From NCBI GenBank assembly GCA_030512335.1, contig JAULSU010000002.1:62001-126000 (forward strand): DNA of 64,000 nucleotides. Direction: 5' to 3'. A program made the position numbers and the translations under genes. This stretch comes from Immersiella caudata (Eukaryota > Ascomycota > Sordariomycetes > Sordariales > Lasiosphaeriaceae). Positions 21,643 to 32,330 of the stretch are shown here, piece by piece (position 1 is the first letter of the stretch; each line of letters begins with the position of its first letter). The notes under the pieces were generated by a model. The model was not told where the DNA came from. It did no database searches and saw nothing but the letters and a program-made list of their open reading frames with translations.

Positions 21643-24150
21643 TTATACGAGATGAATCCAGTCCTGCTCGCCAGAAAAATCCGTCTCCCCATCCATGTAG
21701 CCCGGGGAGAAGGCTGGCCCCACCACTTGGTACTTATCCCGGCCTTCCTTTGGACCTGAGCGCCGACGAAGTATCATGGGGACGGAAACACCACCAATAA
21801 GCGCGACCTGGTCACTGACTTGAGCATCGGGCAGCCCAGTCCCCAGAATCCCTTGTTTGTCATAAACAGCGTCCTTCTCCCCGCCAAATGATATCGCAGA
21901 TACTTTGACGTGATGAGAAGAGCCTCTTTTCCATCAGGTCGCTGTTCAAAGTGGCCTTTTAGGGCGTTGACGACCGCGGTGGTGTCGCTTCCGGGGGCAT
22001 CGAGAGTCTTGGGGCCGATAGAGGAAAGCGCCCGAAACATGATAACGAGGTCCCGTTTCGGCACACCTCCGTGCTTTATCGGCCCCTAAAAGGACTTTAA
22101 TAGCAGCCGCAAAAACGCTTTCGTAAGATAGGGTGGCGTCCCAACGAGCGTGGGAAATCCACAATGCGATGCGGTGCACCCCGCTCCAGAACACATCCGC
22201 CACAGGCACCACTCCATCCTCGGGCACTACCCCCTGTTGATTCTCCCACTCGAACAGCCCACAGGTGGATGCAACATCATCAACACAGGCCGCTTTGACC
22301 ACGAGTGTATCCCCGTCAACAGCAGCCTCGGCCGCCCAGCCGGACGTCGCGCTCACTTTCTCAGGATGGTAAAGCCTTCCCAACTCGTACAATCCTCCCC
22401 CATTATTCCTCTGAAGCTCTGCCGCGGTGCTCCAGTCTGGTACCCACGATGGCGCCGGTTCATGGTCCCCGCCCTTGCCCAATTCTCCCCCAAGTTTCTC
22501 GCACCCGGCCTCTAACACTAGATTCACCATGCTGGGTCGCCAACGAATCAGGTCGGCAAAAAGGTCCTGATAGACGCGCATTCTCGGTTGGTCGTAATTG
22601 GGGGTTGATAACACCATGCCCTCTAAGCGGCCGAGCGCGCCGTGCACGGCAAAGGACCGAGCTTTGGGATCTGTTGCGCTCCGTACCCTGATAGCTTCCA
22701 GAATGGCTATGAGCTCGACTTGCCCCGACTCGCCTTGGCCTGCTGCTCCGAAAGCTGTGCCCCAGCAAAGTGAAACTCCAGCCGCATCGGTCGAGGACCA
22801 TGGGGCCGGCGTAACTGGCCTTAAGGGTCGCATAGATCATGCCTGCTATGCCTGCCGCGCCGAGGACGGTTATCGTGCCCCCCAGTCCGTATCCAAGGGA
22901 CGCCAAGTGTGGGAAAACCTTGGCCACGCCCATACAATAAACCAGGAAGACGGGGCACACACAAAATGAACAAACCGAAATGAAGATCGGTATCGCGTGG
23001 GCGTCGATTACCAGGTAGAGCACCGAGAGGGTGGCCCAAGCTAGGAATGGCAACTGCTCTTGGTACGCCCTTGCCGTTGACCCCGAGGGGAGAGCTCTCC
23101 GCAGGATTCTGTCGCCCCACTGGACGGGGCGAATGACATTTATCCAAACGGCGGCGAGATCTCGCATCCGATACGCGCTTGGAGGTACAGTCGCCCCCGA
23201 TCCCATCGGGAAGCGACTCCAGTCGAACAGCAAGTGTATGGCTTGTAAGCTCCCCAGCAGCTTGTCATGAGCTATGGAGCCGCTGCCACAGAGGAATACC
23301 AACTTGTAGGATAGCAGGTATTCCTGGAAGGTCCATACCCTTTGGAACCAGGGCTGGAAAAAGAGCGCGTCGAGGTCCTCAGAACAATAGTCGAGAGTAA
23401 CCCTGTGGGTGGTACAGCCCTTCACTGTGATTTACCAAGTGCGTCAGCAAAAGGAAGAGGGAGGAGAGAAAGAATGGCATTGTCTACGAAACAATTCAGC
23501 GCCTAGCAAATCCCGCCATTCGAGCCACCGGATCCATGCGACGAGCCTCCGAAAGGATATTGTCGGGAAACGCCAGGCCAGTTTCATCCAGGCAATCCAT
23601 CGTAACGTTAGAGTAGGCGCGCTGGCGAAGGCAAGCAGCTCGGCAATGAATAGGCCCTCAGAGGCTTTTGCCAGCCAGGATAGGGCGCGGTCGGTCTGAG
23701 CGCTACCCTCACCAAGCCAGACGTACGTCAGTCTGGCGAAAGAGTAGATATCGCCCATGAGTGGAATTTGCACCCGCTTCTACTCTCTGTGGCTTGGTCT
23801 ATGCAGATTGTGTCGACCCAGATGCTAGCGGGGCCAGCGCCACCTTTGGTGTGGTGATAGCGGCGCACTGCCAAGAGAGCCTTGCGGCAGTTGCTGGTGA
23901 TTTCAAGCCGGCAGCCCTCATTGCAGGTGATGACGTCGCGGGGTTGCGAGTATCCACCCAAGACGTACGAGAGCGCGGTGAAACGCGGGCATGTCGCGAG
24001 CGAAACGACGCGAAGCTGGCCAGTCAGCGGGCTGTTCCCATCGACCGACACAAGGTCGAGGTCGAGGACGCGAATGGTGCGGGATCCGGCGAGCAAAGGG
24101 AGATGTGTGTAAAGCTGCGCAGGAGAAAGGGGGAGCCCGGCGGTCGCCAT
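21643..24150 (-). pseudogene. HET-domain protein with internal membrane segments, multiply frameshifted
   Basis: From 24150 the frame reads RFTALSYVLGG and SIWVDTICIDQ (HET landmarks). It breaks at about 23770, where QIPLMGDIYSFARLTYVWLG continues in another frame. A good 63-nt intron (23425-23487; donor GTAGAC, branch GCTGAC, acceptor CACAG) joins it in frame to FFQPWFQRVWTFQEYLLS. Then come two or three hydrophobic spans (about 22880-23050), unusual for a HET protein. A 61-nt interval near 22765-22825 could be a second intron. The C-terminal HET region (DPKARSFAVHGALGRL ... PSWVPDW) then breaks again near 22070 and near 21820. The natural end, QDWIHLV, stops at 21643. At least three frame breaks cannot be explained by introns. 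Confidence 0.7.
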
Positions 24151-25033
24151 GTCGGCAGGTGTTTGCCGCGTTCAATCGGTGTCGAGCATGGAATATCGTG
24201 AACCAAGAACGGGCACCGGATGGCATTGGCGAAGACGGTGGTTGGGGGAAGAAATCCAAAACAAAGGGTTTGCGTCTGCCAAAAAGTGCAATTTTGGTCG
24301 CCGCAGGCTATTGGCCACCCCTTTTTCCGTCGAAGCCCGACTTCGCTGGGAAGTGCTCTTTCCAACAAAAGCGCCTACCTCTCTCTTTTCATGTCGGCGG
24401 TGCAACCTAGTCCAAATCGGGACAACCCTCCTGCCCAGTTTCTTAGTTAATGAGAGGTTGAAAGCTCCTTACCCTCTTTCCCTCCGCTCACCAACCTCGT
24501 TGATATTCGCAGATTCAATGGGATTCACCGTGATGCAAAAATCATGATTGTCGCTCAAAGTTAATCTACAGTTCATTCCCAGGCGCCCGATTGCGCCTAG
24601 TTTCTGCACACCTATGCCTCCCAGTGTCAGATTACACTCCCTCCACCCTGTGATCTGACTGTCAATTTTCCATGTTCCACGCCTTAGAATATCCTGCTGC
24701 CTGAACTCCTCGAGCTGCGGGGAGGCGCCGCATGTTTCGCAGCGCGGCTCCAACGAGTGAATCGCAATGAAAGGGGCGTTACAGGTTTCTGAGTGCCAGT
24801 GGGCTGCCATTGCGCAAGGCTGCCAATGTGCGCTTTGAGCATCATAATCCTCTGTGCGATGTGGTGAAGCCTAGTGAGAGTTGGACAGCCCCTCTTGCCA
24901 AGTCAACAATCCAGCGGTGTGATTGGCTGGGAGCTCCCCTAACCCACGACGGCAAGAGCCCTCGCCTCAGGCCAGGCAACAACATCGAATCTCCCGACTC
25001 TTGCAGACTTTTCTCACGCCCCAACCTCAAAAA
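24151..25033. other. intergenic between HET relic and ankyrin gene; unassigned ORF
   Basis: About 880 bp. A minus-strand frame of 113 codons (24469-24810) starts with a Cys/His-containing segment (HWHSETC ... PRCETCGASPQL) like a small zinc ribbon. It could be a 5' exon of the HET relic or a small gene divergent from the ankyrin gene. No splice link was found, so it is only noted. Confidence 0.3.
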
Positions 25034-26641
25034 ATGGACGACCAAGAATTTATCAACAGGTACCTGGAACCCTACCTCACAAACGGGAACCGAGAGTGCC
25101 TGACCGAGCTCCTTCCAATCTGGACCCCGGAACTCGACGAATTCAAGCTCATCGGCTTGGCATTGCACCGAGCCATTCACGGACGCGACGAGGTCACAAT
25201 TCGAATGATCCTCGAAGCTGGCATCGAGCCTACCATACGGGATGACCAGCATCCCAATTACACCCTACTCCTCAGCGCCTCTGAAGTCGGCCTCGTTGAT
25301 ACGTGTCGCCTGATCTGGCAGCTAGTCGGCCCCGCAGGGCGAGCCAATTCTACCAAGCACGAAGTAGTCGACACCTGTCTGTCTGTGGCAGCGGAGAACG
25401 GGCACACCAACCTCGTTGCCTTCTTTCTCGACATCTGGAGCGGATGGTCTTCCGTGGAAACAACCTTTGCGCTGACGAAGGCTGTCCGCGACTGGCATGA
25501 GGACGTCGTCGACCTCCTGCTCACCAGAGTCTCCTTTACAGCCGACGCGCTCCAACGTGCTCTCGAGGCAAGTATCTATGATCGAGTCACGTGGATCTTT
25601 GGCGGCCGCGATACCGACGACCAGCACCTCCAGCAGCACCGCATCGTGACTAAGTTGCTCGACGCCGGCGCCAACCCGAATGAACTTCTCTACGGTAAAC
25701 CAATTCTCCACTCAGCTATTTGGGAGGTGCATCATGAGCCCGGAAGGCTCCATCATCAGTGTGTGGATCGGATCGGCGCAGTCAGGGCACTGCTGGAGAA
25801 GGGAGCGGAACCGAACGCTCAAGATAACGAGGGCAAGACCGCGTTGCATATCTTGTTCCGGCAGTCGGGCGCATCGGTTCCTGCTTTACGTCTCCTCTTG
25901 GAGCATGGTGCGTCCCCTGAGGTGGGAGACCAAGAGGGGGAGGCGTCCCTCCACGCCGTCGCCTACAGCGGGGACTTGGAACGTCTCCAGCTATGCCTCG
26001 CGCACTGTCCTGACCCCGGCGCGGCTCTGCGACTGCGAACTCGAGCACCCCACGGTAAGTCGCTGCTCCATTACGCCGCAGCGGGTGGGCAGGAGGGCAT
26101 TGTCGACTTTCTTCTGCGCAGCGGGCTGGACGTCAACTCGACCAATGGCAACGGCTGGACACCCTTATTGTGTGCTCTAACACCAACTGACAACAAGTGG
26201 CCGTCGACCGCATGCCGTGCCGCCCGGCTCCTGCTCGACCACGGTGCTGATGCCAAATTCGTAAGCGAGGAGGGATGGTCCCCGTTGCATGCGTTGGTAT
26301 CACAAGTCGTTCACCTCAGGTCGAGTTTCGGGAACGAGAGAGGAGAGGATATTGTGCCGCTCGCCCGGGAGCTCATCGCGAGAGGGGCGTCTCTTGATGC
26401 CGAAGCAGCTGCCATCAGGAGCAACGGTGTCACCCAAGAGCAACTAAGTGGTAAGTGGGGTTCAAGAATGGGTAAGTTATGCAACGATGTGCCTGTGAAG
26501 GCCACAGACCTAAAGGCGTTGCCAAATGCCGAACCGGACACGACGCCGCTTATGTGGGCTTATCGGGTAGGTGCCATGGGGATCTTTGACGCTATCATGG
26601 AGCATTGGGCTTCAACCGAGTCGGCCGAAGAGAAGGATTGA
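25034..26641 (+). CDS. ankyrin-repeat protein
   Basis: Intronless, 535 aa from ATG 25034 (context AAAATGGAC; the upstream in-frame ATG at 24923 adds 37 low-complexity residues). No signal peptide or membrane span. At least six ankyrin repeats can be seen: weak ones in the N-terminal half (LLLSASEVGLVDTCRLIW, CLSVAAENGHTNLVAFFL) and clear ones from about residue 260 (RALLEKGAEPNAQDNEGKTA, LHILFRQ; LRLLLEHGASPEVGDQEGEA; GKSLLHYAAAGGQEGIVDFL; ARLLLDHGADAKFVSEEGWS). The C-terminal PDTTPLMWAYRVGAMGIF block also looks repeat-like. Ankyrin repeats bind other proteins; in fungi such genes often sit near HET/NLR-type genes, as here, but partner and role are unknown. It is the only intact recognition-type gene in the 21-32 kb block. 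Confidence 0.85.
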   Translation: MDDQEFINRYLEPYLTNGNRECLTELLPIWTPELDEFKLIGLALHRAIHGRDEVTIRMILEAGIEPTIRDDQHPNYTLLLSASEVGLVDTCRLIWQLVGPAGRANSTKHEVVDTCLSVAAENGHTNLVAFFLDIWSGWSSVETTFALTKAVRDWHEDVVDLLLTRVSFTADALQRALEASIYDRVTWIFGGRDTDDQHLQQHRIVTKLLDAGANPNELLYGKPILHSAIWEVHHEPGRLHHQCVDRIGAVRALLEKGAEPNAQDNEGKTALHILFRQSGASVPALRLLLEHGASPEVGDQEGEASLHAVAYSGDLERLQLCLAHCPDPGAALRLRTRAPHGKSLLHYAAAGGQEGIVDFLLRSGLDVNSTNGNGWTPLLCALTPTDNKWPSTACRAARLLLDHGADAKFVSEEGWSPLHALVSQVVHLRSSFGNERGEDIVPLARELIARGASLDAEAAAIRSNGVTQEQLSGKWGSRMGKLCNDVPVKATDLKALPNAEPDTTPLMWAYRVGAMGIFDAIMEHWASTESAEEKD

Positions 26642-26702
26642 TGCGGGCCAGGGAGCTGTGAGTATGGGGCAAGTATAGCAAGTTTTTTCTTCTCTTTGGT
26701 CT

Positions 26703-28674
26703 CTAAACAATGGCCAAGTCCACCAACTCGTACCGTCCCTCATCCAGTCGGTCAATCCCTTCGCCCTCCATGAAGCTTTGCGCATGTGCATCTCCCACAA
26801 ACATGTACTTTATCTCCCCGCCCTCCGTTTCTCGCAGCAACACTGGCGCATCACACCCGAGGAGGGTACAAATGAGATCGCCAGGCTGTGTAGAGTCCGG
26901 GCCTATACCCAGCAAAGTCTTGCTGCACTCGCCGCTCGCTGTCCCTGGCAAACACCGTCCGGCTCATCACGTGCCCCTTAACCTTGGCATAGCACCCCAT
27001 AAATCCCCCTTCCTCCTGATTTGGCACCGCATTCGCCCTCCGCCGGGCGCCGCCACCGCCGACAACACCGCACGGCATCTCCACAACCCCATCCAGCCCT
27101 GCCAGAAACCGGTCCAACACATCCTCGTTCCCACTCGACCTCTCACACGGCAGATCCTTCCCAACCAGCGCCCTCAACGGCTACTCAAACTCAAAGAATC
27201 TCGGACCGCCCTCATGCTCTCCTGGATTCCCCTTCACATTAGAAATATACTGAAACTCCGGATCCCTCGGATACGTCACATCCCTCCACCTCTCTATCTC
27301 CCCCTCATCACCAACAGCCGCAAACCGACTCACCTTCTCCACCCGTCCCAACAACTCACTCTCCAGCCCCACCCTCGCCACAAACCTTCCCAACCACAAA
27401 TCCCTCCGCCGTAAGCGTCCTCAAATCCTCCGAGAATTTCACCTCCGCCTCTCGATCCCGCGTCACCCGATGAGGTGGAAACACCGCGTTTCTATTCCCC
27501 TCCGCGGTGACCGAACACCGCGGTATCCCCGTCCAATCGGGTAGCCACGACGGGTGATGCTCCGGATACCAAGGGGTGTAATGGGAGTGGCAGATGATAT
27601 TCAGTGACCTGGCCGTTTCCACGCAAGCTTTAACGGCGCGGAGGAATACCGTACGAGCGGGGGGGTGTAGTCTGGTGTGATGGCGTCGCGGAGGGTGACG
27701 GGGAGGATACCTACGACGGAGTAGATTTTACCGTGGGGGAGGTAGCAGTTGCGGATTGTTGTTAGGGTTAGCTGGGAGGTTGCACCGTGGGAGAAGGAGG
27801 TGGTGGCGCTGATGGAGTCGGTTACGTTGCGGAGGTGAGCCTTTCGAGGTAGTCGAGGTGGTAGTGGAACCAGGTGTACGCTGGAGAGGGGAGGACGGGG
27901 AGACAGAGGAGGGTGTGGATATCCTCGTAGGTGTCGGCGCAGATTCGTATGGCGAGTTCGAGGACTTGTCATTTTACGGGGCGAGTGCCGCAGAGGAGGA
28001 TGCTGCTTCGGGATACGACGAGTTCTTGGAGCGTCCAAGCACGTTTGAACCATGTTCGGCTGAGGAGGCGGTAGAGGGCTTTTCAGGCGAGGCGGCGGAA
28101 GATGTTGAGTGGGTGGAAGGACTTTACCAGTTGGTAGCGGTGGGGTTCGCGGATCCAGTCGAAATGGCCTTCTCCTTCGTCTTGCACGCCAAGGCGGGTG
28201 AGGTAGGCGGAAAAGAGGGGTGTGCATCTCCTGGGCGAAGTCGACGGCTAGGTCTGTGTCCCAGTCTTCGGGGCCAAGATCGACGACTACGCGCTGGGCG
28301 CCATAATAAATTGCGCGCATGCGCATGACTTCGCGGCTTTTTTCCACGTCGTCGACTTGGTTGATGTAGAGGGCATCGACCCATAGAATGCGCTCGGTGT
28401 CTGCTCGGCGGAGACGAAGCAGCGCGGCTTCACGATTTCCGGTGACGGAAAAGGGGGTCCCATTGATAGTTATGGCCTTAGTCTTGGAAGGGTCACCCCA
28501 GACGTGGGACAGGGCCTCGTACTCGACGAGAGTGCTCTGTCCGTGATTATCGTCGACAACATATTTTTGCCTCCGCTTCAAGATATTCGCGTTCGGCTTT
28601 GGCAATGACCTGAGATACTCGTAGGTGGGGGGGATGCTCGTATAGTGGACGAGTTTCGTCGCTCTGGCCGACAC
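26703..28674 (-). pseudogene. HET-domain protein, multiply frameshifted
   Basis: The first frame (start near 28674) gives a HET N-terminus: VEYEALSHVWGDPSKTKAI and ILWVDALYINQVDD, where the usual Cys of 'DAICINQ' is Tyr. The coding line then jumps frame repeatedly: a helical stretch QVLELAIRICADTYEDIHTL near 27940 is in another frame, and SLNIICHSHYTPWYPEHHPS (27600) in a third. The C-terminal signature GDLICTLLGCDAPVLLRE, followed by DAHAQSFMEGE, ends at 26703 in yet another frame. At least three frame breaks lack usable splice sites. The gene was a normal-sized HET protein and is now dead. Confidence 0.7.
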
Positions 28675-29250
28675 CGGGCACGAGCTCGAGGTGCCCGACA
28701 GAGCAGCAAAAGGCGATCAAGGAGTGAGCTTGAGAACGTAAAGAATGCGAGGGCTGTCTGACCGCGATGGTTAGTAGAGAAAAGGCGGGGGAGCTGGGAG
28801 AACATCTGGTTCTGCCCCTGACAGGTTCAAGGCCGCTAGGTTACCGTTCACTTGTATCAGAGGGTCCATTTTATGAAAGGTCGATGACTGTATGTGTAAA
28901 GAAAGGTTGCATTGAATGCGTCAAACAAAATGGGATTGTGAAATCGGCAGCGTCATGACTTTAATAGGGGCGTGACCGGCTGAAGATATTATGTATGAGA
29001 CTCAGCCATGAAACACTCCAGGGGGTGCATCTTGCTCGATATTGTACCTGAGGTGGCTGAATAGAAAGCAGCTCATTGGCGCTCACTGCCCAACTTGCAT
29101 CCTTGGTAGAACCAACCACAGTTCTGGGAATGGAGCAAAGGTGTGCTGCTGCCTAGCCCAAGCCACGACACTTACCCCTCAGCCAGCGTTCTTTCGCGCG
29201 CGATTTGAACGCGACATTAAACCACCTTATCAATTTCAGTTCGCCAAACA
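28675..29250. other. intergenic between two divergent HET genes
   Basis: About 580 bp holding the promoters of the minus-strand HET relic and the plus-strand HET gene. No gene seen. Confidence 0.4.
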
Positions 29251-31626
29251 ATGAGTCGACGTTTCTTTCGGCACGCGAGGGCCTTCCGCTCTACAGTTTG
29301 GGGACCTCACAGCAAGAGGTTTGCCGCGGGTCTCTGCATCGGCGGGATGTATAGTACCTGGAGAAACGGAGAACTCGAACAACTCAAATATGGAGTCCTG
29401 TCGCCTAGCTACTGGCAGCTGTTTCAGGCTCAGAAGACCCGCAAAAGGTCGCAACGATTATTTACCGGCCCAGGTGAGGCCCGACGTCCACTCAACCCCG
29501 ACCGACACGAAATTCGCCTCTTGCACGTTCTGCCTTCATTATCTCGCAAAGATGCGATCGAGTGTCTTTTGCAGCACGTATCGCTCGATGACGACGTTCC
29601 TGAATACACGGCGCTTTCGTATACCTGGGAGGACCCGTTTACCCCTGAGCAATCGCCCCCTGCGTCCCCCGACCGTGAGATCTTCATCAATGGGCAGCCG
29701 GTCAATATAGAGGAGAACGCTTTCTGGGCGCTTCAACATCTGCGACCGCGCCGAAGCACTGAGCCTTTGACCCTGTGGATCGATGCCATCTGCATTAACC
29801 AGGAGGAAGGTGGCGGGAGCGCTGAAAAGGGGCAGCAGGTTGAGATGATGGACATGATTTACAAGTCGGCTGCAAAGACGGTGGTGTGGCTCGGACCGGC
29901 CCGTGACGGTAGCGATGCCATGATGGACCTCATTAACGAAATGGGGCAGCCTGGGTTCCAAAGGCCTCCTGAACAGGCGCAGGCGATGATCGATGCGATC
30001 CCCTTCAATAACCGCATGGCATTTTGGTCGCGGAGATGGTGGTATCGTGTTTGGGTCTTGCAGGAGCTCTTCCTGTCCAAGGACGTGTATTTTCAGTGTG
30101 GCGATAGGATCATACCATTTGCCAGGATCAAGTACGAGGTGTACAAGGAATAGCAACACAGGGCCTCCTCAGCAGTCCGAGACGCCTATCCCAGCTGCAT
30201 GGCATCACGCCCGAGTCTTGTACCTGGTAGGCTCCCCATGGCAAAAGTAATCCTTGCGAGGAACCACAGGCGGTATTCCAGAGTCTGGAACCTCATAAAA
30301 CAGTATTGGCTAATCCGCGCCTTCGACCTTGATTCGTTGGCGGACGCAGCCCAGGCGGATAGGGCGGGGAGGTTGGCACAGGAGGTTTACCGCCCAGGGA
30401 TAAGAGGCGAGGTGCCCGGCGTGAGCCTTTCCGAGATGGCACATATTACCGGAACCTTGGGCGCGAGCAAGGTCCGAGACCTCGTCTTTGGCCTTCGGGG
30501 CCTCTTGCGAGAGAAGGAAAAACGAGCCATCCGACCCGAGTACGATGAGTCGCTGGTGTCCGACAGCCAAGTGTTTGCCGACGTCACACGACACTTGCTG
30601 CTGCAGCCGTCTGGGTTGAGTCTGCTTCAGCTTGTTCGTTACCGTGCCGAGAGACCTGCCGACATGCCCTCATGGGCTCCCGACTTCAGAGATACCAACT
30701 ACTGTTGGCGGATACCGATTCTCTGGACGCGGCCGGTATGGGATGATGGGCGTGGGACCTGGTGGTGGTGGTGGAGAGCCCCGACAAAGGCGCCGATGTA
30801 AGAGCCCTTGATTTCTGCAAAGTACCAGGCTGCCACAGGTACCTACCTGTGGTAGATATAGGGATTTTACGATCTGATAACCTTGCTCAGGTGGACCGCC
30901 GGGCCTTGCGTGCTCTCGCTGCAGGGCATTTCGGCGGGTAAAGTTGAGGAGGTCCATCATCGGCCTGAAGACCCGTGCGAGTTTGATAACTTGATGTCTG
31001 TCGTTCGTGGGACGGCCCTCAGCATCCCAAGGAACAAGGTTGACCGGGACATGGACGTGGAGTGGCTGAGCACCTATGCTGAGTGGCACCGTGCCATTCA
31101 TACCCACCCTCGTACTAGCAGAAGCATGAATTCGGACGAGACACTCCGTTGGGCCATCTTCGCAGGCGACGAGCGCATGGCGAGGCTTTCTCACAACTTA
31201 CCCCAGATTGTCGTCAAGGTGACCTACTCACTTCTTTCCCAAGGCTGGGCGGCCGCAAAGCCCCTGGATCCGCATCTAAAGAAGCAAATTGTACAAAACG
31301 GGAAGGGGGCGGCATTACCGGAAGATATTAAGTCCGAAATCGTCAACTTCGCTGCCAAGTTCGCCAAAGAAACCGAGCTGATGACCCGTGGCAGATCGCT
31401 CGCGATACTCGAGAACGGCTGCGTAGCGCTTGTCCCCGCCGAAACCGAGAAGGGTGACCACGTGGTTGTGCTTCGTGGGTACCCCGTTCCATTTGCGCTC
31501 CGCCTAGGCCGAAGACAGAAGGGAGCGTGGGAGCTCATAGGAGACTGCTATATCCATGGAGCTATGAACAGCGAGGTAGTTAGGAAGGCAAGAAGGAGAG
31601 ATGTGGTGGAGTACAGGATTATCTGA
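29251..31626 (+). pseudogene. HET-domain protein with one in-frame TAG (otherwise intact)
   Basis: Reading frame 29251-30150, a TAG stop at 30151-30153, then the same frame resumes to 30797. A 93-nt intron (30798-30890; donor GTAAGA, branch CTGATAAC, acceptor GCTCAG) joins it to 30891-31626 in frame (KAPM|WTAGPC). Total would be about 760 residues. The HET domain (about 95-300) has PEYTALSYTWEDPF, LWIDAICINQEEGG and RWWYRVWVLQELFLS; the C-terminal half has VRDLVFGLRGLL, MPSWAPDF and the final CYIHGAMNSEVV block typical of long HET proteins. The sole defect is the TAG, followed by CAA. It may be a recent nonsense allele, an assembly error, a short intron I cannot prove, or a read-through site. 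An N-terminal HET fragment of 300 aa would be made otherwise. Confidence 0.75.
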
Positions 31627-32330
31627 GCGAGAACATCGGCCCCCCTGGTTACGAACAGTAATAATCCTTCCCAACCTATCGCCTCTCTGAAACCAGACGG
31701 CCCTTTCTCCGGTCACTGGTCGGTAGAAGTAACTGAGAGCTAATAGCGTCAGACAAGTGTTCTTTGCTGCTTCAATAAAAACCGACACCCTGCCTGCCCG
31801 CATAATCACCGCCACCGCTGAATGCTTCATGTCCCACAGTCGCCCCTATCGCCCAACTTCATTCCTATAGACCGTAGTGATCTCTGAGCTGCACGCTTGG
31901 TCAATTCCCTCTTTTCTTTGCTATGATCCGACGTGCCTTGTGCTGACAATAAAGACGCCTCTGGCCTGAGGCTCTTTGTGGTTTGATACCTGTTGATGGC
32001 ATTGTGGGGTCAGACAAAAAGGACAGATAATTGCTACAAGTGCTTAGTTACGTCGTGGATTGTCCCCTTTGCCGCCTCGGATAATCCACATGCGACACAA
32101 CCACTGGCGGCGACACAGTTTGAAAAAAACCATGATGCGGAAAATGATGCCACTACTCTCGCGCAAGAGCAGTGATCGCAGCCACTTCTTGTTGTTTCTC
32201 TTTTTACTGTTTGCCAGGTCCGAGAGGCAGCCCTTCTCAATCCCGATATAACCTCCCCCGCCAGACACAGGTGACACTCCATTTCGCTAAGAGAACATCT
32301 GGGCAGGATCGAGGCCCTTCGAGTTCGCCT
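31627..32330. other. intergenic, no gene seen
   Basis: About 700 bp between convergent genes (HET on plus, DUF3176 on minus). No supported feature. Confidence 0.4.

Noticed and set aside
22460..22830. Tail of the 321-codon frame in the second HET gene
   Set aside because: After about 22830 the family-like sequence continues in another frame; the tail is out-of-frame translation.
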